Source: an uncultured Chloroflexota bacterium
GTDB taxonomy: Bacteria; Chloroflexota; Anaerolineae; Anaerolineales; Villigracilaceae
Assembly (NCBI GenBank): GCA_903914955.1
Contig: CAIWRB010000374.1
Location: forward strand, 1 to 50,020
Direction: 5' to 3'
DNA: 50,020 bases
The notes beneath the pieces are model-generated. The model was not told the origin of the DNA. It saw nothing but the letters and a program-made list of their open reading frames with translations, and ran no database searches. Below are positions 42,501 through 50,020 of the stretch, one piece after another. The position numbers and the translations under genes were made by a program. Positions within the stretch are counted from its first letter, which is position 1; each line of letters begins with the position of its first letter.

Positions 42501-44504
42501 ATAATCGGCCTGATTAAGCGTATTTTGCAAGAGGGTCAGTTTGTCTGCGTTATCGTCCCAATAAACCTGCAAATTCAGATCGCCGCGATACAATCCGCCA
42601 AAGGGATCGTATCCATCAAGGCGGAAGGGCAGACCCCAGTCATAATCTGTCTCATTGGCGAAGGATGCGCCGGAAAGAGTCAGGTTTTGCGTGCCGAAAG
42701 TTTCTAACATCAACGTGTATGTCGCATTCGTCGAGACAGGCACAGGCTCAGCAAAAGTGAATAAAATTTGCGGGCCGCGCGGGTCTTTTGAATCAGGCGC
42801 ATAGAGTTTGGCGGATGCACTCGCAAATATCTGTCCGGGATCATCGACAGCGGCAATAGACAGATCGAGTCTGACTGCTGATGTTGAAAGATCGGTAGCG
42901 TGAGCAAGAATTACGCCGGTCAACACGCCATCTTGTTTCGGCGCGATCACGGTAGTATACGGAACTCCAGGTTGAACAAACCCGCTATTCGGGAATGAAA
43001 TGGGCTGCGAGATGACGTTTCCATCACTTGTGCGAATCTGCAAATTGATCGGACCCGGCACATTCTCATAGATCCAACGCGAAGCGGCCATGCGGGTCTC
43101 GTCTCGCAGATAAATGCTCTGGAACGCGAAAGCCCAGATTGCGGTCAACACTAGAACTGTAACGCCGATACTGCCGGCCAATATAGTTGGAAGATTTAAA
43201 CGTTTTAGCTTTCCAACCTGCCAACCTGCCAACTCAAAAATGAACCATGCTGCCATCATGCACAGCAACGGATAGACCGGCAGTTGATAGCGCATGGTCG
43301 GGTTGAATTGCATGGATTGCCAGCCAAAATAAAACGCGGTCCAGCCCCATAGCAATAAGTGACGCCATTCACCTTTGAGTATCCTCCAGCCCATGAGCAG
43401 GAATCCAGCCCAAGCGAGAATACCAAGCGGAAGCCCCAACCCCCAAACGGTTAAATTGATGAACGAATACAAATGCGTGCGCCGCGCCCATTGTAAATTC
43501 CACGGCAGGTCGGATTCTCCGGTAGCCTGAAGACGCTGTTCACTGATATTCGCGACCCAATGCGGGTCGAGTCCCAATCCATTGAATGCATAAGGCTGGA
43601 AAATGCGGAAGGATATGATCGTCATCAATCCGCCGGCGATCAAAAACAAACTGATCATTAACCAGTAATCAGTATTCTGTTTTTTGTTTTCATCGTACAA
43701 AAAATAACGGACAATGAAAGCCCCCGGCAGCATGACCGCCAACACCGCCGCGTTGATCTTGGAAGCCATCGCCATGCCCAGGGCAAAGCCGAAACCAATG
43801 CTGAGCCAGAAAAGCGGAGAGCGCAGGAACTTGGTAAGCAGTGATCGAAAATCAGGCGGGTCTTCCAAACCTTCTACTCCCTGATTCTTTATTCCTAATT
43901 CCTTTTGATTTATTATCCCCACCGCAAAATAAAGCGTCAGGAACATAAATACATTGACAAACAGATCCGAAGTAAAAAAGTGTGATTGCTGGATCTGCAT
44001 CACCGCAAACGATGAGAACGTCGCGGCGATCAAACCTATCCGCCGCCCGTATAGATTTGAAACAATAAGATAAAGTAAAAATATGGTGAAGAGATCAGCC
44101 AAAGCGGAGAATTGTCTCGCGAAGAATTTCGATTGACCAATATCTTCATTGTTGGTCAACTCGATGGCGGAACGCACCAAGGTCAGCGGCAGATCGCCAT
44201 ACACATATGAAGCATTTCCTCGATTGTATGGGTTGAGCGTGGATGTGGCAGAGTCAAAATATTCTCCTGGTGTTATCCAACGCTTTAGTTCCGGCGGGCA
44301 GGCATCCACAGGGATGAGCGGATCTTCACAGGAATGAGCGCGTAAATTATCCAGCACGCCCGTCATGAATAATTCATCCGGATGCTGGTGATATCCTTCC
44401 CCCCATTTCGCACCACCCAAGCGCAAATAACCCGCCATCAGCAGGACAAGAATAAAAAGCAGGTCATAAACCCAGTCGCGTTTTTTGATTTTTGAATTTT
44501 CCAT
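39576..44504 (-). CDS. Giant GT-C transferase fused to a Chlor_Arch_YYY domain
   Basis: A 1642-residue membrane protein. The N-terminal third resembles PMT/ArnT-type GT-C transferases: a helix at 12-28, then HPDE at 41-44 supplying the acidic pair that binds metal and sugar donor. A soluble beta-rich region (about 490-720) precedes the YYY half, which has GGERPMDFSYF, FPPYDPW, YYYYG at 988-992, EFPLFTFLYSDMHAHMLVMP, NTWDLY, RMNTVFKLYLQAWML and TGLPSVVGWQYHQQQQR. Such fusions unite both modules in one chain, suggesting they act together in glycan transfer (inference). Residues about 1224-1239 are encoded by an inserted palindromic repeat. No ribosome site is visible. Confidence 0.85.
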   Translation of the reverse strand: MENSKIKKRDWVYDLLFILVLLMAGYLRLGGAKWGEGYHQHPDELFMTGVLDNLRAHSCEDPLIPVDACPPELKRWITPGEYFDSATSTLNPYNRGNASYVYGDLPLTLVRSAIELTNNEDIGQSKFFARQFSALADLFTIFLLYLIVSNLYGRRIGLIAATFSSFAVMQIQQSHFFTSDLFVNVFMFLTLYFAVGIINQKELGIKNQGVEGLEDPPDFRSLLTKFLRSPLFWLSIGFGFALGMAMASKINAAVLAVMLPGAFIVRYFLYDENKKQNTDYWLMISLFLIAGGLMTIISFRIFQPYAFNGLGLDPHWVANISEQRLQATGESDLPWNLQWARRTHLYSFINLTVWGLGLPLGILAWAGFLLMGWRILKGEWRHLLLWGWTAFYFGWQSMQFNPTMRYQLPVYPLLCMMAAWFIFELAGWQVGKLKRLNLPTILAGSIGVTVLVLTAIWAFAFQSIYLRDETRMAASRWIYENVPGPINLQIRTSDGNVISQPISFPNSGFVQPGVPYTTVIAPKQDGVLTGVILAHATDLSTSAVRLDLSIAAVDDPGQIFASASAKLYAPDSKDPRGPQILFTFAEPVPVSTNATYTLMLETFGTQNLTLSGASFANETDYDWGLPFRLDGYDPFGGLYRGDLNLQVYWDDNADKLTLLQNTLNQADYIFIPTNHQYAQITRLPERYPLTTKYYRDLLGCPENENIIKCYRLAKPGQYEGRLGFKLVAVFESYPTLGPLVINDQAAEEAFTFYDHPKVMIFQKTDDYEPAKVLAQLGTVDLTNVVHLLPKQANNYKDLMLPDTRLAQQTAGGTWSQLFNYNWLQNKYPIFGILFWYGFIFVLGLFAYPITRLALPGLGQYSYPLGRIVGLALLAWIAWMDGSVGVPYTRVTISVVFVLIAAAGVSLWMIRRDQFKAEWNSNRRFFVMVEILFLVFFLIDLFIRLGNADLWHPAKGGERPMDFSYFNAVLKSTSFPPYDPWYAGGYINYYYYGFVLAGTPVKLLGIVPSIAYNLILPTWFALIAVGAFTVAFSLVKTDKDSASNIQSSAWISGLSASVMTILLGNLGTVRMIFNGFQRIAAPDGLVPADANIIQKWIFAAKGLYLSFGGMQLPIGRGDWYWNPSRVIPAPNDVEPITEFPLFTFLYSDMHAHMLVMPITLFIIAWAVSFIKSRAEMSRSEWAATFGIGALMIGALKPTNTWDLYTYFPLAAIALAYTLYRNFDLKSLPLALSQRGGAGDVSWLLRAVIAVGAVAFLYILSSALYSPFTHWYSLSYGAVDPWRGSHTPISSYVTQWGLFLFIIVAWLAWETREWMESTPVSHLQKLRDYSLPIEIGLAVIIALLAYFAVEGVRIGWLALPLAAWAGILLLRPDLPDVKRGVLMMIGTALVLTIAVEVVVLVGDIGRMNTVFKLYLQAWMLLAVSAAAAFGWLLNIFPFWRIRWRTIYQVGLYALATGALLFTLTATPDKISDRMTPSAPHTLDSMTYMQYSSYADYGRDFSFEEDYHAIRWMQENIEGSPVIVEAAPAGVQYRWHSRITTYTGLPSVVGWQYHQQQQRALGSNQIIQRGVDVDSFYTSPDQTAAVNFLRKYNVRYIVVGQLELVKYAVFDQGVPSGLLKFDEFNGVLWKEVYRYGDTVIYEVIP
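40786..40834. repeat. CCCCTCCCC-type palindromic repeat inside the YYY fusion gene
   Basis: CCCCTCCCCTTT-GGGAAAGGG and flanking CCTT/AAGG arms form an imperfect palindrome within the coding sequence. It keeps the frame and encodes SLPLALSQRGGAGD in a loop between two membrane helices. It resembles a dispersed intergenic repeat and the remnant at 13304-13342. Confidence 0.6.
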
Positions 44505-44525
44505 AATTATTTTTTGGAGGCAAAA

Positions 44526-46694
44526 CTATTTTTCGACCATAAGGATCATAAAGTCTTTACCTTCAAGCGGTGAAGTATAGCGGGTCAACACACCATTCGG
44601 ATAGAGTACTTTAAGAGCCTTCTCAGTTTCCAGATCATCATAACGGAAGATAAACATCTTCGGAGCGGATACATTCACTGTCTCAGTAAAATTCTCAGGC
44701 CAGAGCGCAAAATCACGGTTCGGAATGCCAGCCCATACCCCAGGCAAACGCGTATCCACCCAATATGGAAATGGCACGATCCAAACAGAATCCGTCTGCC
44801 CATATTTATCGCGGAACTTACTGATATACCTTCCCATGTCAGAACTATTCCACGCGCCCGCCCTGAAATTCTTATCGAACTTATTGAAAACAAGATCAAA
44901 ATTTTGAAAAGCGGAGGCAGCGAATAAAAATCCCACCAAACCAAAGGAGATGAATTTCCGCCTCATACTTCGTGATTCGGCGAGGCTTGTCACCAGCCCT
45001 TCAAGAGCCAACGCGCTGACGATGACCGCCGCTATAGCTCCACCGCCTGCACGGTTCAACGCAGGGTTTTCACCTGGAAATGCCAGAGAAAGGATGGATG
45101 GCATTAATAAGGTAGGAATGGAAACCAGCAGTAACATATCACGCCAATCGCGCCCGCGCACGTAACGTGCAACCAGCAAAACAATTCCGATCATGAACAA
45201 CGCACCGGTTACCACATCCAACGCAGGGCGGTGAGGTAATGAGTTCACCCAGATCTCACCGTCATCCCAGTTAAACATCAAAAGGCCGCGATACAAATTC
45301 GACAGGAAAATCTTCCACGCCGGCCCTGGCAGAGCGGTCTCTACAGAAGTTAAGCGGGTCAATGCGCGGTATCCAAACTGTTCCGGATTTGAAATCCAAT
45401 AACGCAGGAGGGGAATAAAGACAAAGAGGGAAGTCATAACGATAATGGAGAACCAGCCCAAGACATTTTCACCCTTCCTGCCTGACCTGTTGTATAACAT
45501 GTAAACAATGAAGGCGATCACTACAAGAATGGGCATAATGCGGAAAGGACTATACCCGTGCAAGCCGAGTCCGAGGAAAATGCCGCAGAGGATAAAATCG
45601 TTCCGGTTACGAGTGCGCAGACCGCGGATCAGGTACAGAAGCGTAGGCGCGACGAAGAGTGGATATAAAGGGAATCGCAGTCCAATGCGTGAGATCACGT
45701 TCGGCCAGTACGCGACCCCAAACAGAAAAAGCGCGAAGAGCCCGACGCGTTCGTTCCCATATTCTTTTCCGAGCAGATAAATATAGGGAAGAGTCAGAAT
45801 GCCGAGCAAAGCCGTGCCAAGTTTAAGACTCAAATAGGAAAGACCCGTACCAAAAACATTGGCGACCAGTAATGTCCAGTACATTTGAATGGCTTCACGG
45901 CCCGTGTTGCGCGGGAAGTATACGCTGTAATCACCCCGCGAAATATCGAATACATCCAGAATTTTTTCGGCATGGTCACTGAACGGCTCAGCGGGTATAG
46001 ACTGCGTACGATAAAGGCGAAAGAAAATCGTAATTCCAAAAACTGCGATGACAAGCAAATTCCACAGGATCTTATTCCTGCGCGCTTCCGTGCTTAATTC
46101 TTCCTTTGCGATCTTTGGATGTTTTATCCAGAGCGCATAAGATAGAGACGCAAGTGATGCCACCCAAAAGCTAATGTTAACGAGAGTGAATTTCCCGCCG
46201 CCAAAGGCCCAGAAGGTGAATAAAGCGAGGAGAATTGAAAGTATGAATGGAATGATGAGCGCGGTCTGGGAATCGTATGTTTGTCTAAAAAGAGGAAGAT
46301 TGGGCAAATGCCACTCATCATTGAGATATGCCCAGATGACAAACCCCAGCGCGAAGACATACAATGCAATGCCCATGGATACCAGGCGGTTTGGCGGCTC
46401 GAGTATTAACTGCGCGCTGAGGGCAAGAAAAAGCCCCAGCGTCGACCTCCATGGGAAATAAGAAACACGCGCAGGTTCTTGCGGGCTTTGTTCCTCACTC
46501 ACATGCGAAGCCACTTCATCTGCAAGAGTTTGATTGAGTTCAGCACGACGGCGCGCATCCCACAGTGCCCGGATGAAATTAAAGAATGAAATCCAATCTC
46601 TGGTAACAGATTTGTACAGATCAAGAACTGTGGGTTCCTGCTGAGATTCTTCATTTTTTAATTCGGGAATTTGAAATTGGGAATCGTTGTTCAT
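44526..46694 (-). CDS. GT39/PMT-like GT-C membrane glycosyltransferase
   Basis: A 722-residue protein. A cytoplasmic N-terminus (about 1-85) is followed by about 14 membrane helices and a soluble C-terminus (about 620-722). The first large loop PAEPFSDHAEKILDVFDI carries the acidic residue and NTGREAIQMYWTLL continues as in ArnT/PMT-type transferases, which use polyprenyl-phosphate sugars outside the membrane. The sugar and acceptor are unknown. It starts 12 bases after a methyltransferase stop and ends 21 bases before the YYY fusion start, so all are likely in one operon. Confidence 0.8.
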   Translation of the reverse strand: MNNDSQFQIPELKNEESQQEPTVLDLYKSVTRDWISFFNFIRALWDARRRAELNQTLADEVASHVSEEQSPQEPARVSYFPWRSTLGLFLALSAQLILEPPNRLVSMGIALYVFALGFVIWAYLNDEWHLPNLPLFRQTYDSQTALIIPFILSILLALFTFWAFGGGKFTLVNISFWVASLASLSYALWIKHPKIAKEELSTEARRNKILWNLLVIAVFGITIFFRLYRTQSIPAEPFSDHAEKILDVFDISRGDYSVYFPRNTGREAIQMYWTLLVANVFGTGLSYLSLKLGTALLGILTLPYIYLLGKEYGNERVGLFALFLFGVAYWPNVISRIGLRFPLYPLFVAPTLLYLIRGLRTRNRNDFILCGIFLGLGLHGYSPFRIMPILVVIAFIVYMLYNRSGRKGENVLGWFSIIVMTSLFVFIPLLRYWISNPEQFGYRALTRLTSVETALPGPAWKIFLSNLYRGLLMFNWDDGEIWVNSLPHRPALDVVTGALFMIGIVLLVARYVRGRDWRDMLLLVSIPTLLMPSILSLAFPGENPALNRAGGGAIAAVIVSALALEGLVTSLAESRSMRRKFISFGLVGFLFAASAFQNFDLVFNKFDKNFRAGAWNSSDMGRYISKFRDKYGQTDSVWIVPFPYWVDTRLPGVWAGIPNRDFALWPENFTETVNVSAPKMFIFRYDDLETEKALKVLYPNGVLTRYTSPLEGKDFMILMVEK

Positions 46695-46706
46695 TCAACA
46701 ATGCTC

Positions 46707-47420
46707 TTATTTCTTTTTTGCAATTACCAATATACTTTCGCCCCACGTCATCGGCAGGAATACGAAACCTGTGATGGCCTGAATCCCGCCAAGTGCACCG
46801 AAAAATAATTTCTGCAGTTTCTTCGGTACAAAGCGAATATATGGCACATCCCAAAAGCCATCTGAAAAAACACGTTCTAAATCAAAGCTTGCATTTTGGA
46901 TCAACGTGAGCCACTCAGCCGGTAGTTTCAATGAAATATGGGTTGGGTCTTGATAGCCGATCCACCTGTCACCCTTCCATGGTTTGAGCATGGATCCGAG
47001 ATTCGGCGTGGCAAAGATCAACGTTCCATTTTTCGCGGTAATGCGCCCGATCTCATTGATGGCTTTCTCGGGGTTCGGCAAATGCTCGACGATATGTTTG
47101 ATGATGACAACATTGAAAACACCGGCCTCAAACGGCAACTCCTGTGCGGAGGCAGTCTGCAGGGAGGAATGATTCACAACAGCCTTGGACTGGCTGACTG
47201 CCCAATGATTCAAATCCAGCCCGTACGTTTCAAACGTATCTTCAAGCTGGGCGACCAAATGCCCCATGCCTGATCCCACCTCAAGCAGACGCGCTCCGCG
47301 CCTGCCATATCGCCGCGCCAGTATGGCAAAGAATCGATTAGACCACCAATACATGCTATATTTGGCGAAAGTAATATTGGCGTAGGTGTGTGTGGAAAAA
47401 TATTTTTCGTCGAAAGACAT
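46707..47420 (-). CDS. Class I SAM-dependent methyltransferase
   Basis: A 237-residue methyltransferase with SAM motif I LLEVGSGMGHL, motif II-like YGLDLNHW and the post-I HIVEHLPNPEKAINEI, followed by a C-terminal hydrophobic hairpin (LFFGALGGIQAITGFVFLP) that may contact the membrane. This is the pattern of methyltransferases in surface-polysaccharide loci; the target is probably a lipid-linked glycan or sugar (inference). The ATG at 47420 is chosen because an upstream extension would overlap the preceding gene by 120 bases and lacks family features. No clear ribosome site is seen. Confidence 0.82.
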   Translation of the reverse strand: MSFDEKYFSTHTYANITFAKYSMYWWSNRFFAILARRYGRRGARLLEVGSGMGHLVAQLEDTFETYGLDLNHWAVSQSKAVVNHSSLQTASAQELPFEAGVFNVVIIKHIVEHLPNPEKAINEIGRITAKNGTLIFATPNLGSMLKPWKGDRWIGYQDPTHISLKLPAEWLTLIQNASFDLERVFSDGFWDVPYIRFVPKKLQKLFFGALGGIQAITGFVFLPMTWGESILVIAKKK

Positions 47421-47467
47421 GGGGAAGAGATCAGTAAACAGGTTAGAGTAATTACGGAAACATGCGC

Positions 47468-48238
47468 TTATTTCTTGCGGGCAATATAAAACGTAAATGT
47501 ACCATTTGCAATTGGTTCGGGCGAGGAGAATTTCTTTACAAATTTTTTCGTGAGGGCTAAATTCCATTCGGTGCGCGAGATGATCCATTTACCTGTTAAC
47601 AAACGCACGACCACCGACGGGACGCCGAAATAATGTCCCCATTCTAACACGCGCATGGAGGCGGGCGAAAAATAATGCCACCAGCGCTCCAGTTTGAAAC
47701 CTGCCCTTTCCAGGCGTTCTTCCCACACATCAGGTTCGTCCGCATGAGAAACTCGGGAAATCTTGCGAAACCACTCTGTATACCCCTTTCCCAAAATCTT
47801 TGAAATGGATAATTCGCTTAAGTATCTCGTGTTTGGCACACAAAAATAGAACAGCGCATTGGGCTTTAACACACGCGCTGTTTCTTTCAACACCTCATCA
47901 ATATGAGGAATATGTTCCAAAACTGAATTGCTGAATCCGCTAGAGAAATGTCCGGAAGGGAAAGGCGTTCGCGCGCCATCGGCTTCCACCAATAATTTAT
48001 ATGCGCCAAATTTTTTCGCTTCGTGGATGGGAGCATGCCACGGGTCGAGTCCAACATCGAGTTTTTGATCGAATGTTAGAGAAGCAAAATGACCATCGCC
48101 GCAACCCACATCATAGACAGGCGCGGGCAAGGGCAGGTCTTGATAATATCCACTCTCTATCGCGCGCAAAAATGCGCGGAAGTAAGGCAGGTCACGAAGT
48201 TGTAAATACAGAAAATCTTTTGATTGACGATTGCTCAT
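47468..48238 (-). CDS. Class I SAM-dependent methyltransferase
   Basis: A 256-residue methyltransferase with motif I VYDVGCGDGHF, then VGLDPWHAPI and NSVLEHIPHIDEVL. The C-terminal part (about 160-256) is basic and aromatic-rich and may bind membrane or glycan. It overlaps the GT4 gene by 4 bases (ATGA), showing coupled translation and supporting a shared role in glycan decoration. It is only distantly similar to the next methyltransferase. Confidence 0.88.
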   Translation of the reverse strand: MSNRQSKDFLYLQLRDLPYFRAFLRAIESGYYQDLPLPAPVYDVGCGDGHFASLTFDQKLDVGLDPWHAPIHEAKKFGAYKLLVEADGARTPFPSGHFSSGFSNSVLEHIPHIDEVLKETARVLKPNALFYFCVPNTRYLSELSISKILGKGYTEWFRKISRVSHADEPDVWEERLERAGFKLERWWHYFSPASMRVLEWGHYFGVPSVVVRLLTGKWIISRTEWNLALTKKFVKKFSSPEPIANGTFTFYIARKK

Positions 48239-49392
48239 CGCGTCATTAGCCTTTGAAATAATTTTTCATATTCCTGCGCAACGGAATCAGGGGCATAGGA
48301 TTTCTTGATCGATTCAATGTCGCCGCGATATTTTTGCGGATCATCCAACACGCCGAGAATTGATTCTGCCAATGAAGCAGAATCTCCAATTTGAGAGACG
48401 ATGCCCATGCCGTGCATCTTGACCGGTTGACGTACACCAGGCAAAGCGGACGGCACACTTGGCACGTTGTTCATCATCGCTTCGATCTGAACGAGTCCGA
48501 AAGCTTCGGTGGAGTTAAGCGATGGCACGGTCAGAACATCCAGGCTTGGATAGAATGCCGCCATCTGGACTGGGTCCAGGTTGCCGAGGAAAGCCCAATG
48601 ACCCTGTTGTTCATATTCATGAATGCGTGGCATAAGCCTTTCTGAATAAGCTTGTTCGCCCATCACGTTTTGATAGGTACCGGCAAAGAGCACTTGCGCC
48701 TTTGGATATTTTTTTAGAACGATGGGTAGCGCATCGAGTAAAACGTCCACGCCTTTTTCGGCGGCAAGACGGGCGGCCATGCCGATGACCGGTCTGCGTT
48801 CCTCCACGCGATGCTCGCGGGCAAAGGCAGAGACAGCCTCAGGCGTAGGAACAGGCAATTCAATCGGAGGCAGGATCGGGGTCAGTTTTGATGTGTAGCG
48901 TGAGAGGAAGGGCGAGTTATCCGCATAATCTTGTGTATAAGTCACAATGTGATTCGCGAGTCGTCCTGCCATATTATTTTGAAAATCCACAACAAAATTT
49001 ACCAGGCGATTAAACAATGTGCGCGTTAGAAACAGATCGCAGTGATAGGTAAGAACTGCGGGTTTGCCGAACAGGCGTGCGCGGAAGGCTACGCCGGGCG
49101 CGTCAAATTGAGGCAAGTGCAGTTGAACAACATCATGCTGCGCGACAAGTTTCGTAGCGACCCAGCCAAATGTCGGTGCGATAACACCCTTGCTGATGCG
49201 TGCCGCAACAGGTATGCGAATCACTTTCACACCATCCATTGTTTCTTCGAGCGGAAGAGACGGGTCGTATTGCGTAGTCATCACAGTCACTTGATGGCCG
49301 CGTTTGACGAAGGCGCGCGCGAGGCGCTCGGCGTAAATAGTCAACCCGCTTGTGTGCGGGCGATAATAAGTTAGAACAGTAAGAATTTTCAT
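48235..49392 (-). CDS. Glycosyltransferase family 4 protein
   Basis: A 385-residue GT-B enzyme. An N-terminal acceptor domain starts with LTVLTYYRPHTSGLTIYAERL, and the donor domain holds IGMAARLAAEKGVDVLLDA and the EX7E motif Glu296-Glu304 (TEAFGLVQIEAM). It transfers a sugar from a nucleotide donor at the cytoplasmic membrane face, probably to a lipid-linked acceptor. It is the first gene of the long minus-strand run. TATAAT lies 11 bases before the ATG. Confidence 0.92.
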   Translation of the reverse strand: MKILTVLTYYRPHTSGLTIYAERLARAFVKRGHQVTVMTTQYDPSLPLEETMDGVKVIRIPVAARISKGVIAPTFGWVATKLVAQHDVVQLHLPQFDAPGVAFRARLFGKPAVLTYHCDLFLTRTLFNRLVNFVVDFQNNMAGRLANHIVTYTQDYADNSPFLSRYTSKLTPILPPIELPVPTPEAVSAFAREHRVEERRPVIGMAARLAAEKGVDVLLDALPIVLKKYPKAQVLFAGTYQNVMGEQAYSERLMPRIHEYEQQGHWAFLGNLDPVQMAAFYPSLDVLTVPSLNSTEAFGLVQIEAMMNNVPSVPSALPGVRQPVKMHGMGIVSQIGDSASLAESILGVLDDPQKYRGDIESIKKSYAPDSVAQEYEKLFQRLMTR

Positions 49393-49403
49393 AAAGCGGA
49401 GAG

Positions 49404-49409
49404 ATTATA
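49404..49409 (-). promoter_or_regulatory. Putative -10 box of the glycan operon
   Basis: TATAAT on the minus strand, in TGTATAAT, ends 11 bases before the GT4 ATG. The expected leader is 4-5 bases and there is no ribosome site. This is the likely head promoter for the GT4-methyltransferase-GT39-YYY series. Confidence 0.5.
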
Positions 49410-49510
49410 CACCACGAAAACTAATGCCTTTTGCAACATTAATTGAAGCAAGTTTGTGGTTTAATGGGGATAATATCTTGCAGAAAAATAAAATCTCAAA
49501 AGGAAACTAT

Positions 49511-49921
49511 ATGGCACCCAAAACTTCAAACCAACCCAAGCCGGAAAGCATAGCAGCCGCGGCAACAAACTGGAATTTTCTTTTAAAATGGCTCTTTATT
49601 CTCGGCGGGCTCATTGCTGGCGTGATGAACGCGTTGACGGTAAATAATATTATTACCGCTGATGCTCAATATTCATATATTGTGACTGCCTTGATGACTG
49701 TCGGTATCATCGTTGGAATTTTCTACTTTAATTCAGATGACGTCATCAATATCGGTCTGCGCTTTATGATCTTCGGCGCGGCGGCCAACTCCATTAGTGG
49801 GTTTTATAAGGTCGGTGGTTATCTTGCCCCGTTCTTCCTGGGCTTCGCCTATTATCTCGGACCGATCGTTCTGACCTTGGTCGTCATCTATTTTGTAAAG
49901 AAATATATTCTGGACAAGTAG
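49511..49921 (+). CDS. Small four-helix membrane protein, unknown function
   Basis: A 136-residue protein. A Lys/Pro/Ala-rich soluble N-terminus (1-20) is followed by four hydrophobic segments (about 22-42, 52-70, 80-98 and 105-130) and ends in KKYILDK. I do not recognise a family. ATG at 49511 is chosen because AAAGGA lies 7 bases before it; a longer frame from 49424 overlaps the promoter region. The 6-bp hairpin TTCTCT/AGAGAA (49925-49942) just after the stop may be part of its terminator. Confidence 0.65.
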   Translation: MAPKTSNQPKPESIAAAATNWNFLLKWLFILGGLIAGVMNALTVNNIITADAQYSYIVTALMTVGIIVGIFYFNSDDVINIGLRFMIFGAAANSISGFYKVGGYLAPFFLGFAYYLGPIVLTLVVIYFVKKYILDK

Positions 49922-49942
49922 AAATTCTCTGCGGCAAGAGAA

Positions 49943-50020
49943 ATCGAGTAGGGAGCGGTGATTAGCCGCCCCCTCTCACACCACCGGACATGCGGGTCCG
50001 CATCCGGCGGTTCAATGAGA
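49943..50020 (-). ncRNA. 3' end of a group II intron (domains V and VI), truncated by window edge
   Basis: On the minus strand, ACCGCCGGA pairs exactly (one G-U) with TCCGGTGGT (49980-50011) around an inner GCG/CGC stem and tetraloop, the form of domain V. The CGC at the triad position is typical of bacterial class C introns. A GTGTGAGAGGG linker and the GGGGCGG...CCGCTCCC hairpin with CTACTCGAT as 3' end follow, as in domain VI. The intron body and any reverse transcriptase would lie beyond the right edge. Confidence 0.7.

Noticed and set aside
47421-47588. 56-codon N-terminal extension of the second methyltransferase
   Set aside because: It would overlap the preceding methyltransferase by 120 bases and lacks family-like sequence; the ATG at 47420 is preferred.
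1-50020. CRISPR arrays, tRNA and rRNA genes
   Set aside because: No regularly spaced repeats, no cloverleaf-like sequences and no rRNA-like stretches were seen on reading; a tRNA or covariance scan would be decisive.

Overview
The window looks like chromosomal DNA of a filamentous, non-sporulating member of the Chloroflexota, most likely class Anaerolineae. The support is indirect but consistent: mid-range G+C, two hydrophobic proteins of the Chlor_Arch_YYY (DUF2298) family known mainly from Chloroflexi and Archaea, a bacterial Elp3 with a CX3CX2C cluster, a Ycf45/SpoIIIAA-like R3H ATPase, and no outer-membrane genes. No rRNA, tRNA or CRISPR array was seen.

Layout. 0.2-4.8 kb: phosphohexomutase, a DUF389-SH3b membrane protein and an R3H ATPase. 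5-9.8 kb: two HtrA-type proteases, one membrane-anchored and one a lipoprotein, around tmk-map-dnaJ. 10-12.3 kb: an FAD oxidoreductase and a UPF0104/AglD-type membrane protein in one operon. 12.4-16.9 kb: YitT, era, an EamA transporter and elp3. 16.9-17.6 kb: a methyltransferase divergent from elp3 that resembles eukaryotic Trm9/ALKBH8. 17.6-21.1 kb: an unrecognised protein and a degenerate PP2C-like domain joined through one membrane helix to a propeller-like region. 21.2-23.8 kb: a FemAB/CelD-like acetyltransferase and two-subunit class I fumarase.

23.8-26.7 kb is a small accessory island: an AbiE toxin-antitoxin pair whose toxin gene is split by a decayed IS630-type element. A 38-bp direct repeat flanks the whole island. 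26.7-32.1 kb: rlmB, a family 1 glycosidase, a frameshifted small membrane protein, a DUF3592-like protein and tex.

From 49.4 kb back to 32.1 kb every gene is on the minus strand: a GT4 glycosyltransferase, two SAM methyltransferases, a GT-C membrane protein, a 1642-residue GT-C/YYY fusion, a DUF952-GNAT pair, a stand-alone YYY protein, another GT-C protein, cmk and two PlsC-type acyltransferases. I read this as a polyprenol-linked surface-glycan or protein-glycosylation locus next to a lipid-synthesis set. The right edge carries a small membrane protein and the 3' end (domains V-VI) of a group II intron.

Two patterns cut across the window. First, about seven genes have a TANAAT-type -10 box 6-8 bases before the start codon and no Shine-Dalgarno sequence, which suggests leaderless transcription. 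Other genes have clear GGAG-type ribosome sites. Second, palindromic repeats occur between genes and, in two places, inside reading frames without breaking them (the Trm9-like gene and the giant YYY fusion).
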